25,457 nucleotides of DNA from Gemmatimonadales bacterium. GTDB taxonomy: Bacteria > Gemmatimonadota > Gemmatimonadetes > Gemmatimonadales > GWC2-71-9. This document shows positions 1 to 8,593 of this stretch, piece by piece; positions within the stretch are counted from its first letter, which is position 1; every line of letters begins with the position of its first letter. The notes below the pieces were generated by a model, which saw only the letters and a program-made list of their open reading frames with translations, searched no databases and was not told the DNA's origin. The position numbers were made by a program, and so were the translations under genes. The stretch covers positions 1-25,457 of the forward strand of contig JAUVTI010000008.1 of the NCBI GenBank assembly GCA_030601605.1. Direction: 5' to 3'.

Positions 1-533
1 CCGACCCCGAGCGCTTTGCAAAGCTGGCGCTCGCCCCCGCGCGGGTCTCCCGCGTGTTCTCGGACGTGGACTCCAAGACGATCCAGGCCGTCGTGGATGA
101 GGATCAGCTCTCGCTCGCGATCGGACGCAACGGGCAGAACGTCCGCCTGGCTTCGGAGCTGACGGGCTGGAAAATCGACCTGTACTCCAGCCGTGAGTGG
201 CTGGAGCGGGGCGGCGAGAGCCCGCTCTTCGCGCCGATGGAGCCCGAGGACGAGCTGGTGGCAGACGTCCTGTTGAGCGAGCTCAAGGGGATGCCGGCCG
301 ATCTGGTGGAGACGCTGGAAGCCACCGGCCGGAAATCCCTGCGGGACATCCTGGACCTCGAGCGCGACGACGTGCTGAAGATCGAGGGGATCACAGACGA
401 GCAGGCCGACATGCTCATGGCGTTCCTGAGCGAGCTCACCGAGGAGAATACCGAGGCGGGCGACCAGGAAGGCGAAGCTGGTGAGAGCAAGGAGAAGCAG
501 GGCAGGGAGCCGGAGACGACGTCGGCGGCGTGA
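1..533 (+). CDS. nusA: Transcription termination/antitermination factor NusA, C-terminal part (5' truncated by window edge)
   Basis: The reading frame is open from base 3 and ends at the TGA 531-533, giving about 176 residues of the C-terminus; the true start lies upstream of the window. NusA binds RNA polymerase and nascent RNA and modulates pausing, termination and antitermination. The visible part starts in the second KH domain, with the RNA-binding signature IGRNGQNVRLASELTGWKI at about residues 40-58. A helix-hairpin-helix-like region follows (LRDILDLERDDVLKIEGIT), then an acidic Glu/Gly-rich tail. The GTG at 54 is an internal valine codon, not a start. The downstream ylxQ-infB-rbfA-truB order is the classic nusA operon, which supports the assignment. 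Confidence 0.95.
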   Translation, partial: DPERFAKLALAPARVSRVFSDVDSKTIQAVVDEDQLSLAIGRNGQNVRLASELTGWKIDLYSSREWLERGGESPLFAPMEPEDELVADVLLSELKGMPADLVETLEATGRKSLRDILDLERDDVLKIEGITDEQADMLMAFLSELTEENTEAGDQEGEAGESKEKQGREPETTSAA

Positions 534-853
534 TGACGAAGGAGAACTGGGGCTTGTTGGGGCTCGGAGCCCGAGCCGGCACGCTGGTGGTGGGCACCAG
601 CGGCGTACGAGCCGCGCTGCAGCGCGACGAGCTCGAGTTGGTGGTGGTCGCTGGTGACCACGGCCAGCGCACGGCAGAGAAGGTGATGCGCCTGGCACAG
701 GCACGGGGAGTCGATACGGTCATCGGGCCGTCGGCGAACCAGCTTGGCCGGCAACTGGGGCGGAGCAGTGTGCAGTCGGTAGGCGTGCGTGACCGGAAGC
801 TCGCCGCGGGAATCCTCGGCGCGAACCGGCCTGAGCACGCGAGGAGGAAGTAG
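533..853 (+). CDS. ylxQ: L7Ae/L30e-family RNA-binding protein (YlxQ-type)
   Basis: A small protein of 106 residues from ATG 533, or 107 from the overlapping GTG 530. Its start overlaps the nusA stop as TGATG, and its own TAG shares a base with the infB GTG. Features of the ribosomal L7Ae/L30e fold are visible: an N-terminal LGLGARAGTLVVGTSGVRAAL segment, a strand ELVVVAGDHG, and a later hydrophobic VDTVIGPSANQLG stretch. Proteins of this family sit between nusA and infB in many bacteria and are thought to bind structured RNA, but their cellular role is poorly defined. The usual partner ylxR (DUF448) is not present between nusA and this gene. The family call rests on fold-like pattern and gene order. 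Confidence 0.8.
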   Translation: MTKENWGLLGLGARAGTLVVGTSGVRAALQRDELELVVVAGDHGQRTAEKVMRLAQARGVDTVIGPSANQLGRQLGRSSVQSVGVRDRKLAAGILGANRPEHARRK

Positions 854-3516
854 TGGGCAAGACGCGGATCCACGATCTCGCGGCGGAATTCGGGATGGAG
901 AGCGGGCAGCTGATACAGATGCTCGCGGACATGGGCATCCACGTACGCAGCCACCTGTCGGCGCTGGATGAGGGGCAGGTCGCCCGCGTTCGGACCCGTT
1001 GGGAGCGGGAGAAGCGCCGCGCACAGCAGCCCGCGGACAAACCCCGGACCCGGCGGCGCAAGAAGGCGACCAAGACCAAGACCGAGCCCGAGACGCCGGC
1101 ACCCGTGGCCAAGCCTCGCCGGCGCCGGCGCACGGCCGCCGAGGTCGCTGAGCGCGCGCAGGCCGATGAGGAGCAGGCCAGGGTCGAAGCCGAAGCAGCC
1201 GAGGCGGCCGCCGCCCTCATCGAGGAGGCTGCGGTCGAGGAGAAGCAGTCGTTCGAGGAGCGGGCAGCAGCCCTGTTCGGCGAGCCAGGCGAGGCCGAAG
1301 CGCCCCCGCTCGAGCCGGACCAGGAGGAGGCAGGGGAGGCGCCCGCCGCGGCGGCGCTGGAGGATGTCACTGCCGAGCCCGCGCAGCCCGAAGCGCCGGT
1401 TGTGGTACCGGAGCCGCCCAAGCCAAAGCCCAAGCGGGTGGAGCGCGTGGCGCAGCCGGTCCGCAGCCGGCCCGCAGCCACCGCGGGACCGCGTCCAGTG
1501 GCCTCCGCCGCGCCGGGAGAGGTCGCCGAGGAGCGGCGCCGCGACAAGAAGCGCCGCCGCAAGGGCAAGCGCTCACAGGTCGACAAGCAGGCGGTGAAGG
1601 CAAATATCAGCCGCACCATGGCCTCGATAAAGGGGCCGGCACCGAGGAGGGCACGGCGGAGGGACGACCAGCCCAGCGCGCGCGAGCTGGCCGCGCAGCA
1701 AAAGGTCGAGGAGCAGGAGCGCGAGAAGACACTGGTTCGGGTGACCGAGTTCATCACCGTCTCTGAGCTGGCCGGCATCCTCAAGGTGAGCCCCACCGAG
1801 GTCGTCACCTTCTGCTTCAAGGAGCTGGGGCTGATGGTCACGGTGAACCAGCGGCTCGACTTCGATCAGATCGACCTGATCGCGGGCGCGTTCGACTTCC
1901 AGGCGGTCAGGGAAGAGGAGTACGTGCCGACCGAGGCGATCGTAGATGAGGAGGTGGACGCGGAGGAAGATCTCGTCTCCCGACCGCCGGTCGTGACGGT
2001 AATGGGCCACGTGGACCACGGGAAGACGTCGCTGCTGGACCACATCCGCAAGACGAACGTCATAGCCGGCGAGGCCGGTGGCATCACGCAGCACATCGGT
2101 GCGTACCACGCCAAGCTGCCCAACGGGCGCGTCGTCACGTTCCTCGACACACCGGGGCACGAGGCGTTCACCGCCATGCGGGCGCGCGGCGCGCAGATCA
2201 CCGACATCGTGGTGCTGGTGGTGGCGGCCGACGACCAGGTCATGCCGCAGACAGTAGAGGCCATCAGTCACGCAAGGAACGCTGGCGTGCCGCTCGTAGT
2301 GGCCGTGAACAAGATTGACCTGCCGACTGCCAACCCGGAGAAGGTGAAGCAGGACCTGCTGCAGCACGAGGTCGTGCTGGAGGAGTACGGCGGCGACACG
2401 ATGGCCCAGGCGATCTCGGCCAAGTCAGGGGAGGGGATCGATGAACTGCTGGAGAAGATCCTGCTCCAGGCCGATCTGCTGGACAAGAAGGCCAATCCGC
2501 ACCGCCTTGCGCGCGGCACCGTGCTCGAAGGAGCGCTGGATCCGGGCAAGGGACCCGTGGCCACCGTATTGGTCGAGGCGGGCACGCTCGAGGTCGGTCA
2601 GGACTTCATCTGCGGCAACCTGGCGGGTCGCGTGCGCGCGCTGTTCGACGAGCGGGGCCAGCGCGTGGACTCGGCGGGGCCGTCCGTTCCAGTGCAGATA
2701 CTCGGGTTCGACGGCGTGCCGGAAGCCGGCGACACCTTCATGGCTGTGCCCAAGGCGGCCGACGCCCGCGAGATAGCGCAGAAGAGGCGGCGGCTCGACC
2801 GCGAGGCGTCGCACCGCCGCAGCCTGCGCGGGGTTTCCCTCGAGGAGCTGTCCAGGCGGATCGAGGAGGGCAAGGTCCAGGCGCTCAACATCATCATCAA
2901 GGCCGACCAGGGCGGGCCGGCCGAGGCGTTGGCGGACGGATTCGCCCGGCTCTCCACCGATGAAGTCAAGGTGGAGGTCCTCCATCGTGGCGTGGGAGCG
3001 ATCACCGAGAGCGACGTCGTCTTCGCCAAGGCCTCCGGTGCCATCGTGATCGGGTTCAACGTGCGGCCCGACGCAAACGCGCGCGCCGCCGCAGAGCGGG
3101 AGAAGGTTGACGTGCGCACCTACCGCGTGATCTACGACGCCGTGGAGGACGTCAAGGCGGCGCTGGAGGGCATGCTCGCTCCCGAGGAGAAGGAGACCGT
3201 GCTGGGCGAGGCCGAGGTGCTCCAGATCTTCAAGATCTCGAGCATCGGGACGATCGCTGGCTGCTTGGTGCGCCACGGGGTGCTGCGACGCAGCGCGAAG
3301 ATCCGCGTCCTCCGCGACGCCGTCGTCGTCTACGACGGGCAGATGTCCAGCCTGAAGCGGTTCAAGGACGACATCCGCGAGGTGAAGGAAGGGCTCGAGT
3401 GCGGTATCGGGGTCGAGAACTTCAACGACATCAAGGTGGGCGACGTCCTCGAGACGTACCAGATCGAGCAAATCGCCCGCTCGCTGGAATCGGTAGGGGC
3501 GGTGAAGGACGCGTGA
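853..3516 (+). CDS. infB: Translation initiation factor IF-2
   Basis: Encodes 887 residues from a GTG start that overlaps the ylxQ TAG by one base; a strong purine-rich SD (GAGGAGGA, 841-848) lies just upstream. IF-2 is the GTPase that places initiator fMet-tRNA on the 30S subunit and promotes subunit joining. An IF2_N domain lies at residues 1-55, followed by a long Lys/Arg/Ala/Glu/Pro-rich disordered linker to about 290. A second IF2_N domain follows (EFITVSELAGILKVSPTEVV). The G domain has G1 GHVDHGKT at 385-392, G3 DTPGHEAF, G4 NKID at 486-489 and G5 SAKSGEG from 522. The C-terminal beta-barrel and initiator-tRNA-binding domains complete the protein. All GTPase motifs are intact. Confidence 0.98.
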   Translation: MGKTRIHDLAAEFGMESGQLIQMLADMGIHVRSHLSALDEGQVARVRTRWEREKRRAQQPADKPRTRRRKKATKTKTEPETPAPVAKPRRRRRTAAEVAERAQADEEQARVEAEAAEAAAALIEEAAVEEKQSFEERAAALFGEPGEAEAPPLEPDQEEAGEAPAAAALEDVTAEPAQPEAPVVVPEPPKPKPKRVERVAQPVRSRPAATAGPRPVASAAPGEVAEERRRDKKRRRKGKRSQVDKQAVKANISRTMASIKGPAPRRARRRDDQPSARELAAQQKVEEQEREKTLVRVTEFITVSELAGILKVSPTEVVTFCFKELGLMVTVNQRLDFDQIDLIAGAFDFQAVREEEYVPTEAIVDEEVDAEEDLVSRPPVVTVMGHVDHGKTSLLDHIRKTNVIAGEAGGITQHIGAYHAKLPNGRVVTFLDTPGHEAFTAMRARGAQITDIVVLVVAADDQVMPQTVEAISHARNAGVPLVVAVNKIDLPTANPEKVKQDLLQHEVVLEEYGGDTMAQAISAKSGEGIDELLEKILLQADLLDKKANPHRLARGTVLEGALDPGKGPVATVLVEAGTLEVGQDFICGNLAGRVRALFDERGQRVDSAGPSVPVQILGFDGVPEAGDTFMAVPKAADAREIAQKRRRLDREASHRRSLRGVSLEELSRRIEEGKVQALNIIIKADQGGPAEALADGFARLSTDEVKVEVLHRGVGAITESDVVFAKASGAIVIGFNVRPDANARAAAEREKVDVRTYRVIYDAVEDVKAALEGMLAPEEKETVLGEAEVLQIFKISSIGTIAGCLVRHGVLRRSAKIRVLRDAVVVYDGQMSSLKRFKDDIREVKEGLECGIGVENFNDIKVGDVLETYQIEQIARSLESVGAVKDA

Positions 3517-3517
3517 C

Positions 3518-3799
3518 GTGGTCTTCGCCATCGTGACCTGGGAGCTGCACCTGAGCGGGTGCCAGTCCCTCAAAGACAAGAGACGGATTCTCATGAGCCT
3601 GAAGGACAGGCTCCACAAGCAGTTCAACGTGTCGGTGGCCGAGACGGGACATCAGGATCTGTGGCAGCGGGCCGAGCTTGCCTGTGGAGTGGTGGCCACG
3701 GACCGCAGCCACGCGATATCCGTACTGGGCCAGGCCGACAAGCTGGTCGAGGGCAACGGCCAGGTGCGAATCATCGACTCGGCGACCACGGTGCTCTGA
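3518..3799 (+). CDS. DUF503 family protein (YlxP-like)
   Basis: A 93-residue protein starting at GTG 3518, one base after the infB stop. It matches the small DUF503/YlxP family in length and pattern: an N-terminal beta strand, then CQSLKDKRRILMSLKDRLHK, then FNVSVAET and a WQRAELACGVVATD strand. Family members commonly sit between infB and rbfA and are presumed to act in ribosome or RNA metabolism, with no established biochemical function. Its TGA overlaps the rbfA ATG (TGATG at 3797-3801), so the two are probably translationally coupled. Confidence 0.88.
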   Translation: MVFAIVTWELHLSGCQSLKDKRRILMSLKDRLHKQFNVSVAETGHQDLWQRAELACGVVATDRSHAISVLGQADKLVEGNGQVRIIDSATTVL

Positions 3800-4158
3800 T
3801 GGCATCCGGCCGACATCGTCCCGAGCGTGTTGCCGCCCTCATCCACGAGACGCTCGCCGCCGCAGTCTCCCACCTCCTCAAGGATCCACGCGTGGGCTTC
3901 GTGACGGTCACGGGTGTGACGGTCACGCCTGACATCGCGCACGCCGAGGTGCGCGTCAGCGTCTTGGGCACCGAAGAGGAGAAGGTCGAGGCCATGGCGG
4001 GGCTGGCGAGCGCCACCGGCTTCCTGCGGACCCGGGTGGCACGCACCCTGACGCTGCGCACGGCGCCGGAGCTCCATTTCGTGTTGGACCGCGGCATCGA
4101 ACATGCGCAGCGGATCGATCAGCTGCTCAACGATCTCAAACGCGGGACGGAGTCCTGA
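3799..4158 (+). CDS. rbfA: 30S ribosome-binding factor RbfA
   Basis: Encodes 119 residues from the ATG overlapping the preceding stop. RbfA is a KH-like cold-shock factor that binds the 30S subunit near the 5' end of 16S rRNA during maturation. The sequence shows the typical opening (RPERVAALIHETLAAAVSHL), the KDPRVGFVTVTGVTVTPDI core, the AEVRVSVLG strand, and the C-terminal RTAPELHFVLDRGIEHAQRI segment that marks the family. Length is normal (about 115-135). An in-frame ATG exists only at 3799; the open frame upstream of it is within DUF503. Position between infB and truB is canonical. Confidence 0.96.
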   Translation: MASGRHRPERVAALIHETLAAAVSHLLKDPRVGFVTVTGVTVTPDIAHAEVRVSVLGTEEEKVEAMAGLASATGFLRTRVARTLTLRTAPELHFVLDRGIEHAQRIDQLLNDLKRGTES

Positions 4159-5012
4159 ACGACGGGTTCCTGTTGCTCGACAAGCCCGAGGGCCCCACGT
4201 CGCACGACGTCGTGGACATGGTCCGCAGGGCGCTGCGCGTGCGGAGAGTGGGACACGCGGGCACGCTGGACCCCTCCGCCTCGGGACTTCTCCTCGTACT
4301 CGTCGGCCGCGCCACGCGCCTCTCTCGGTTCCTCGTGGGACTGCCCAAGTCGTACATCGGCGGCATTACGCTCGGCGTCGAGACCGACACGGACGACCAC
4401 ACCGGCGCGGTCCTGCGCGAGGACGAATCGTGGCGATCAGTGAGCGACGAGGCCGTGGCCACCGCGATGCAGCAACTCACCGGCCGATTGGAGCAACTGC
4501 CCCCGGTCTACTCGGCCAAGCACAGCGGCGGGCAGCGCGCCCACCGACTCGCGCGCCAGGGCCAGCCGGTCGAGCTGACCCCACAGGACATCGAGGTCAC
4601 CCGGTTCGAGCTGGCCGCGCGCGAGGGCTCACGAGTCACGTTCGCGGCTGACGTCGGCAGCGGCACCTACGTGCGAGCTCTGGCGCGCGATCTGGGACGC
4701 GCGCTGGGCTGCGGCGCGCACCTCCACGAGCTGAGGCGCACCGCGGTCGGCCCATTTCGGGTAGAGGACGCGGCGCGGCTCGAGACGCTCGAGGGCGAAG
4801 CGCCGGCGCTCAAGCCGCCGCTGGAAGCGGTGCCGCACCTGCCCAGCTGCGAGCTGGACGGGGAGCAGCGCGTCAGGGCCGCCCACGGGCAACCCCTCGA
4901 GGGCTTCGACCAACCGGGCGACTACGTGGCCCTGGTGGCGGACGGCGAGCTGGTTGCCGTAGCCGAGCCCTGCGGAGACGTACTCAAGCCGCGCGTGGTG
5001 CTCGAGGGATGA
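4155..5012 (+). CDS. truB: tRNA pseudouridine(55) synthase TruB (probable CTG start)
   Basis: TruB isomerises U55 in the T-loop of tRNAs. Conserved motifs are the N-terminal GFLLLDKPEGPTSHD, the catalytic loop GHAGTLDPSASGLL (nucleophile Asp at about residue 39), the KSYIGGITLGVETDTDD strand, the PPVYSAKHSGGQRAHRLAR segment and GTYVRALARDLG. No ATG, GTG or TTG lies upstream of TTG 4173, but starting there would delete most of the conserved GFLLLDKP strand. CTG 4155 overlaps the rbfA stop as CTGA and restores the usual N-terminus, so I prefer it; the SD-like GGACGGAG (4145-4152) sits very close to it. The product is 285 residues, with a C-terminal PUA-like tail. A caller that ignores CTG would begin at 4173. 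Confidence 0.93.
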   Translation: MNDGFLLLDKPEGPTSHDVVDMVRRALRVRRVGHAGTLDPSASGLLLVLVGRATRLSRFLVGLPKSYIGGITLGVETDTDDHTGAVLREDESWRSVSDEAVATAMQQLTGRLEQLPPVYSAKHSGGQRAHRLARQGQPVELTPQDIEVTRFELAAREGSRVTFAADVGSGTYVRALARDLGRALGCGAHLHELRRTAVGPFRVEDAARLETLEGEAPALKPPLEAVPHLPSCELDGEQRVRAAHGQPLEGFDQPGDYVALVADGELVAVAEPCGDVLKPRVVLEG

Positions 5013-5926
5013 TCCCGGGCCACGCGCTTCCCAACGACGGCCGCGGCAGCGTGGTCACGGTGGGTACGTTCGACGGTGTGCACCTGGGACACCGCCAGGT
5101 GCTGGACGAGATCGCGCTCAGGGCCCGCCGCGCCGGTCGGCGCAGCCTGCTGGTCACGTTCGACCCGCATCCCCTGGAGATCGTCAACCCGCACGCCGCA
5201 CCGTCGCTGCTCACGCTCGCCGACGAGCGGCGCGAGTTCCTGGCGCAGTGCGAGCTTGACGTGGTGGTGTTCCTGAACTTCACCGAGGAGCTGTCCCACT
5301 TCACACCCGAGGCGTTCGTGCGGCTGCTGCTGGAGCGCTTCGACATGCGTGAGTTGGTGATCGGGTACGACCATGGCTTCGGCCGGGGCAGGACCGGCGA
5401 CGTGGCCCTGCTGGAAAGGCTGGGCGGCAAACTCGGCTTCGCCGTGGACGTGGTTGACCAGTTCCAGATCGGCGGGCGGCCCGTCTCGTCTACCCTCGTT
5501 CGGCGGGCGGTGGCGGGCGGCGATCTGGAGACGGCCGGCCGGCTCCTGGGCCGGCCGTACTCGCTCTCGTCCACGGTGGTCCGCGGAGCGCGGCGCGGCC
5601 GCGGGCTGGGATATCCCACGATCAATCTCGCGCTGCCTGACGACCGCAAGCTGCTGCCCCCCGACGGGGTGTACGCAGTGCGCGTCGAGTGGAGGGCGGG
5701 AAGCGCGGGTGGGATGATGCACCAGGGACCGCGCCCCACGTTCGACGACGCCACGCGCAGCCTGGAGGCGCACGTTTTCGGTGCCGAGTTCGACCTCTAT
5801 GGCGAGCAGGTCAAGCTGTCGTGGATCTCTCGGCTGCGGGACGTGCAGAGGTTCGAGTCGGCCGCGGCGCTCAAGGAGCAGCTCGACAAGGACTTCGCGG
5901 CCGCGCGGGCCGCGTTGACACGGTGA
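5009..5926 (+). CDS. ribF: Bifunctional riboflavin kinase / FAD synthetase
   Basis: Encodes 305 residues from the ATG that overlaps the truB stop (ATGA). The enzyme phosphorylates riboflavin to FMN and adenylates FMN to FAD. The N-terminal nucleotidyltransferase domain has VGTFDGVHLGHRQVL (about 17-31), TFDPHPLEIV, and the GYDHGFGRGRTGD loop, followed by SSTLVRRAVAGGD. The C-terminal flavokinase domain has VVRGARRGRGLGYPTINL and a PDGVYAVRV strand. The usual PNIG..PT-type motif appears here as QGPRPTFDD, and the LEAHVFGAEFDLYG segment is conserved. Length is typical of bacterial RibF. The truB-ribF pairing is common in bacteria. Confidence 0.96.
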   Translation: MIPGHALPNDGRGSVVTVGTFDGVHLGHRQVLDEIALRARRAGRRSLLVTFDPHPLEIVNPHAAPSLLTLADERREFLAQCELDVVVFLNFTEELSHFTPEAFVRLLLERFDMRELVIGYDHGFGRGRTGDVALLERLGGKLGFAVDVVDQFQIGGRPVSSTLVRRAVAGGDLETAGRLLGRPYSLSSTVVRGARRGRGLGYPTINLALPDDRKLLPPDGVYAVRVEWRAGSAGGMMHQGPRPTFDDATRSLEAHVFGAEFDLYGEQVKLSWISRLRDVQRFESAAALKEQLDKDFAAARAALTR

Positions 5927-5969
5927 CCTCGCTACGGTATCCATTACCGCCCTAACTGCACGCGATATC

Positions 5970-7604
5970 ATGTTTTCGACGATACGAAACCGCCTGATTG
6001 TGATCGCCCTCCTCGTACTGGGGAGCGTCGTCTCGCTGGTCCCACGCGACGTCACCATCCGCGAGCGTGGGCCCGACGGCCGGATGCGGGACACCACCAT
6101 CAAGCGGGTCCCGATCAAACGCGGCCTCGACCTGCTGGGTGGCATCCATCTCGCTTTGGAGCTGGACGAGAGCCGCGGTCCCGTGGCCGACCGCTCCGGA
6201 GCCCTCGAACGCGCGCTCACGGTCATCCGCTCCCGCATTGACGAGTTCGGTGTGGCCGAGCCGTTGATCCAGCGGGTGGGTGACAACCGCATCATTGTCG
6301 AGCTGGCCGGGGTCACCGACCCCGGACGCGCCACGCAGATCGTCCAGCGCTCCGCGTATCTCGAGTGGCGCATCACGGATATGCAGAACCTGTTCCGTGA
6401 CGCGCTTCCCACCATCGACGCCGCGCTCGTGCGGGCCGGCGTGAGCGTGGGGGGAGGAGGCATCCCGCAGGCTCCAGCGCTCGAGCAGCTCCTGGGCGGC
6501 GACTCCGCCGCGGACGCGGGTGGCGCTGACAGCGCTGCCGGGCTCGACCAGCCGGGACCGCTCAGCACGCGCCTCTACCAGGGCGGCATGCCGGGCGAGT
6601 TCCTCGTTCCGGAAGAGGAGTTCCTGCTCGTGGACAGCCTGATACGGCTGCCCGAGGTGGAGCGGGCGATGCCGCGTGGCCGCGAGCTCGTGTGGGCCGC
6701 CGAGCCGATATCGCAGGGCGCGCGCTCGTACCGGCCGCTCTACTCGGTCGACCGCCGGGCGGTTCTCACCGGAACCGACCTGCAGGACGCCCGAGCCACG
6801 ATCGACCCGACGACCAACTCGGCGATCGTATTGTTCGACCTCACCCGCTCGGGCGGGCGCCGCTTCCGCCAGGAGACGAGGCGGCACGTGGGCGACTTCA
6901 TGGCGATCATGCTCGACGTGAGGGTGTTCATGCAGCCCCCCGTTATCCGCAGCGAGATCGGCCGCAGCGGCCAGATCGAGCTGGGCAACACGAGCCTGCA
7001 GGAGGCCCAGGACCTGGCCCTGGTGCTGCGGGCCGGCGCGCTGCCGGCGCCTCTGGTCATCGTCGAGCAGCGCACCGTGGGCCCGAGTCTCGGGCGCGAC
7101 TCCATCCGCCAGGGAACGCGGGCCGCCATCGCCGCCGCAGTGCTCGTGATCCTGGTGATGCTCGCCTACTACCGGATAGCCGGCACGCTGGCCGTCCTGG
7201 CGCTCGGCTTCTACATGCTGTTCACCATGGGCGGCCTCGCCACCTTCGGGGCCACGCTCACGTTGCCGGGCCTGGCCGGCTTCGTGCTGTCACTGGGAAT
7301 GGCGGTGGACGCCAACGTATTGATCTTCGAGCGCATTCGGGAAGAGCTCAAACTGGGCAAGACACCCCGAGTGGCCGTGGATCAGGGCTTCGAACACGCC
7401 ATGCCGGCCATCATCGACGCCAACGTCACCACCGTGATCACGGCGGCTTTCCTGTTCCAGTTCGGGACCGGTCCGGTGCGCGGCTTCGCGGTGACCCTGC
7501 TCGTGGGCATCCTCGCCTCGCTCGTGACTGCGGTATTCGTGACCAAGACGCTGTTCCTCCTCTGGTTGCAGCGCCGATCCGCCACCAAGGAGCTGACGAT
7601 CTGA
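5970..7604 (+). CDS. secD: Protein translocase subunit SecD
   Basis: Encodes 544 residues. SecD and SecF form an RND-type, proton-driven accessory of the SecYEG translocon that pulls exported proteins into the periplasm. The N-terminus carries one membrane helix (LIVIALLVLGSVVSLV), followed by GLDLLGGIHLALELD, the large periplasmic P1 domain, and five C-terminal helices starting near residue 385. The diagnostic TM4 motif GMAVDANVLIFERIREE is intact. A Gly/Ala/Asp-rich low-complexity insertion lies at about residues 158-195 within the periplasmic region. A 43 nt gap separates it from ribF. The gene ends in TGATG, overlapping the secF start by one base. Confidence 0.97.
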   Translation: MFSTIRNRLIVIALLVLGSVVSLVPRDVTIRERGPDGRMRDTTIKRVPIKRGLDLLGGIHLALELDESRGPVADRSGALERALTVIRSRIDEFGVAEPLIQRVGDNRIIVELAGVTDPGRATQIVQRSAYLEWRITDMQNLFRDALPTIDAALVRAGVSVGGGGIPQAPALEQLLGGDSAADAGGADSAAGLDQPGPLSTRLYQGGMPGEFLVPEEEFLLVDSLIRLPEVERAMPRGRELVWAAEPISQGARSYRPLYSVDRRAVLTGTDLQDARATIDPTTNSAIVLFDLTRSGGRRFRQETRRHVGDFMAIMLDVRVFMQPPVIRSEIGRSGQIELGNTSLQEAQDLALVLRAGALPAPLVIVEQRTVGPSLGRDSIRQGTRAAIAAAVLVILVMLAYYRIAGTLAVLALGFYMLFTMGGLATFGATLTLPGLAGFVLSLGMAVDANVLIFERIREELKLGKTPRVAVDQGFEHAMPAIIDANVTTVITAAFLFQFGTGPVRGFAVTLLVGILASLVTAVFVTKTLFLLWLQRRSATKELTI

Positions 7605-8569
7605 TGCGCCTGTTCGACAACGCCGACTACGACTTCCTCTCCAAGTGGAGGATCTCGTTCTCGATCTCCGCCGTGTTCGTCCTCACGGGCCTCGCGCTGC
7701 TGGCCGTGCGCGGCCTGAACACCAGCATCGAGTTCACGGGCGGAACCGCGCTGGAGATACACGCGATCGACCCCGGCCTGCGGACGGCCGAGATCCGCTC
7801 GACGCTGGCGGCCGCGGGCATCACGGGCGCCGAGATCCAGACCTTCGGCGCAGAGGACGAGTTCATCATCCGGGCCCGCCTGGACCCGCGCGTCGAGGCC
7901 AGCGAGGAGAGCGCGCAGGAAACGGCGGCCGCCGTCCGGCTGGCACTCGACGAGGCTTATGGACCGGAAGCCTACGAAGTGCGAAGCTTCGACGCAGTGG
8001 GACCCAAGGTCGGGAGTGAGCTGAGGGAGCGCACCCTGCTGGCGCTGCTCCTGGCCGCCGGCGCGATCTTCCTGGTGATCTGGTTCCGCTACGAGTGGCG
8101 CTTCAGCCTCGCCGCCGTGCTGGCCACGGTGCACGACGTCGTCACCACAATCGCGTTCATCTCGATCCTCAACCTCGAGGTCTCACTCGTCGTGGTCGCG
8201 GCGCTGCTCACGATCATGGGCTACTCGCTCAACGACACCATCGTGACCTTCGACCGGGTGCGCGAGAACCTGAAGAAGTACAAGCGGCAGAACATCTACG
8301 ACATCCTCAACCGGAGCATCAACGAAACGCTGCCCCGGACGGTGCTCACCTCGGGTACAACGCTGGGCGCGTTGATCGCGCTGTTGATCCTCGGCGGTCC
8401 GATCATCCGGCCGTTCGCCTGGGTGATGACGTTCGGAGTCATCACGGGCACTTTCTCGTCCATCTTCATCGCGTCGCCGGTGCTGTGGGCCGTCGAACGC
8501 CGCTGGCCGGGTGAGGACGTGCGCGGTGTACGGACCATCTCGCCGAAGGGCGCCCCGGCCGCCACCTGA
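7604..8569 (+). CDS. secF: Protein translocase subunit SecF
   Basis: Encodes 321 residues from ATG 7604, which shares a base with the secD TGA. The N-terminus has the first membrane helix (ISFSISAVFVLTGLALLAV) and the SIEFTGGTALEI motif that matches the SecD GLDLLGG region. The periplasmic domain runs to about residue 140, followed by five helices. The SecF signature GYSLNDTIVTFDRVREN is present, with TLPRTVLTSGTTLGALIAL after it. Length and topology are typical. It acts with SecD in the inner membrane; the overlap suggests coupled, equimolar synthesis. Confidence 0.97.
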   Translation: MRLFDNADYDFLSKWRISFSISAVFVLTGLALLAVRGLNTSIEFTGGTALEIHAIDPGLRTAEIRSTLAAAGITGAEIQTFGAEDEFIIRARLDPRVEASEESAQETAAAVRLALDEAYGPEAYEVRSFDAVGPKVGSELRERTLLALLLAAGAIFLVIWFRYEWRFSLAAVLATVHDVVTTIAFISILNLEVSLVVVAALLTIMGYSLNDTIVTFDRVRENLKKYKRQNIYDILNRSINETLPRTVLTSGTTLGALIALLILGGPIIRPFAWVMTFGVITGTFSSIFIASPVLWAVERRWPGEDVRGVRTISPKGAPAAT

Positions 8570-8593
8570 GGCGGCGCCGGGCACGGGGACTGG

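Noticed and set aside
1050..1600. Repetitive, biased sequence inside infB that could look like a repeat array
   Set aside because: It encodes the known disordered charged linker of IF-2; there are no regular direct repeats or spacers.
720..1841. A 373-codon minus-strand open frame opposite infB
   Set aside because: It mirrors the Lys/Ala/Glu-rich IF-2 linker, giving Ser/Ala/Arg repeats; no start context or motif supports it.
4922..6568. A 548-codon minus-strand open frame across truB-ribF-secD
   Set aside because: Low-complexity Ser/Arg/Pro translation without motifs; it spans three well-supported plus-strand genes.
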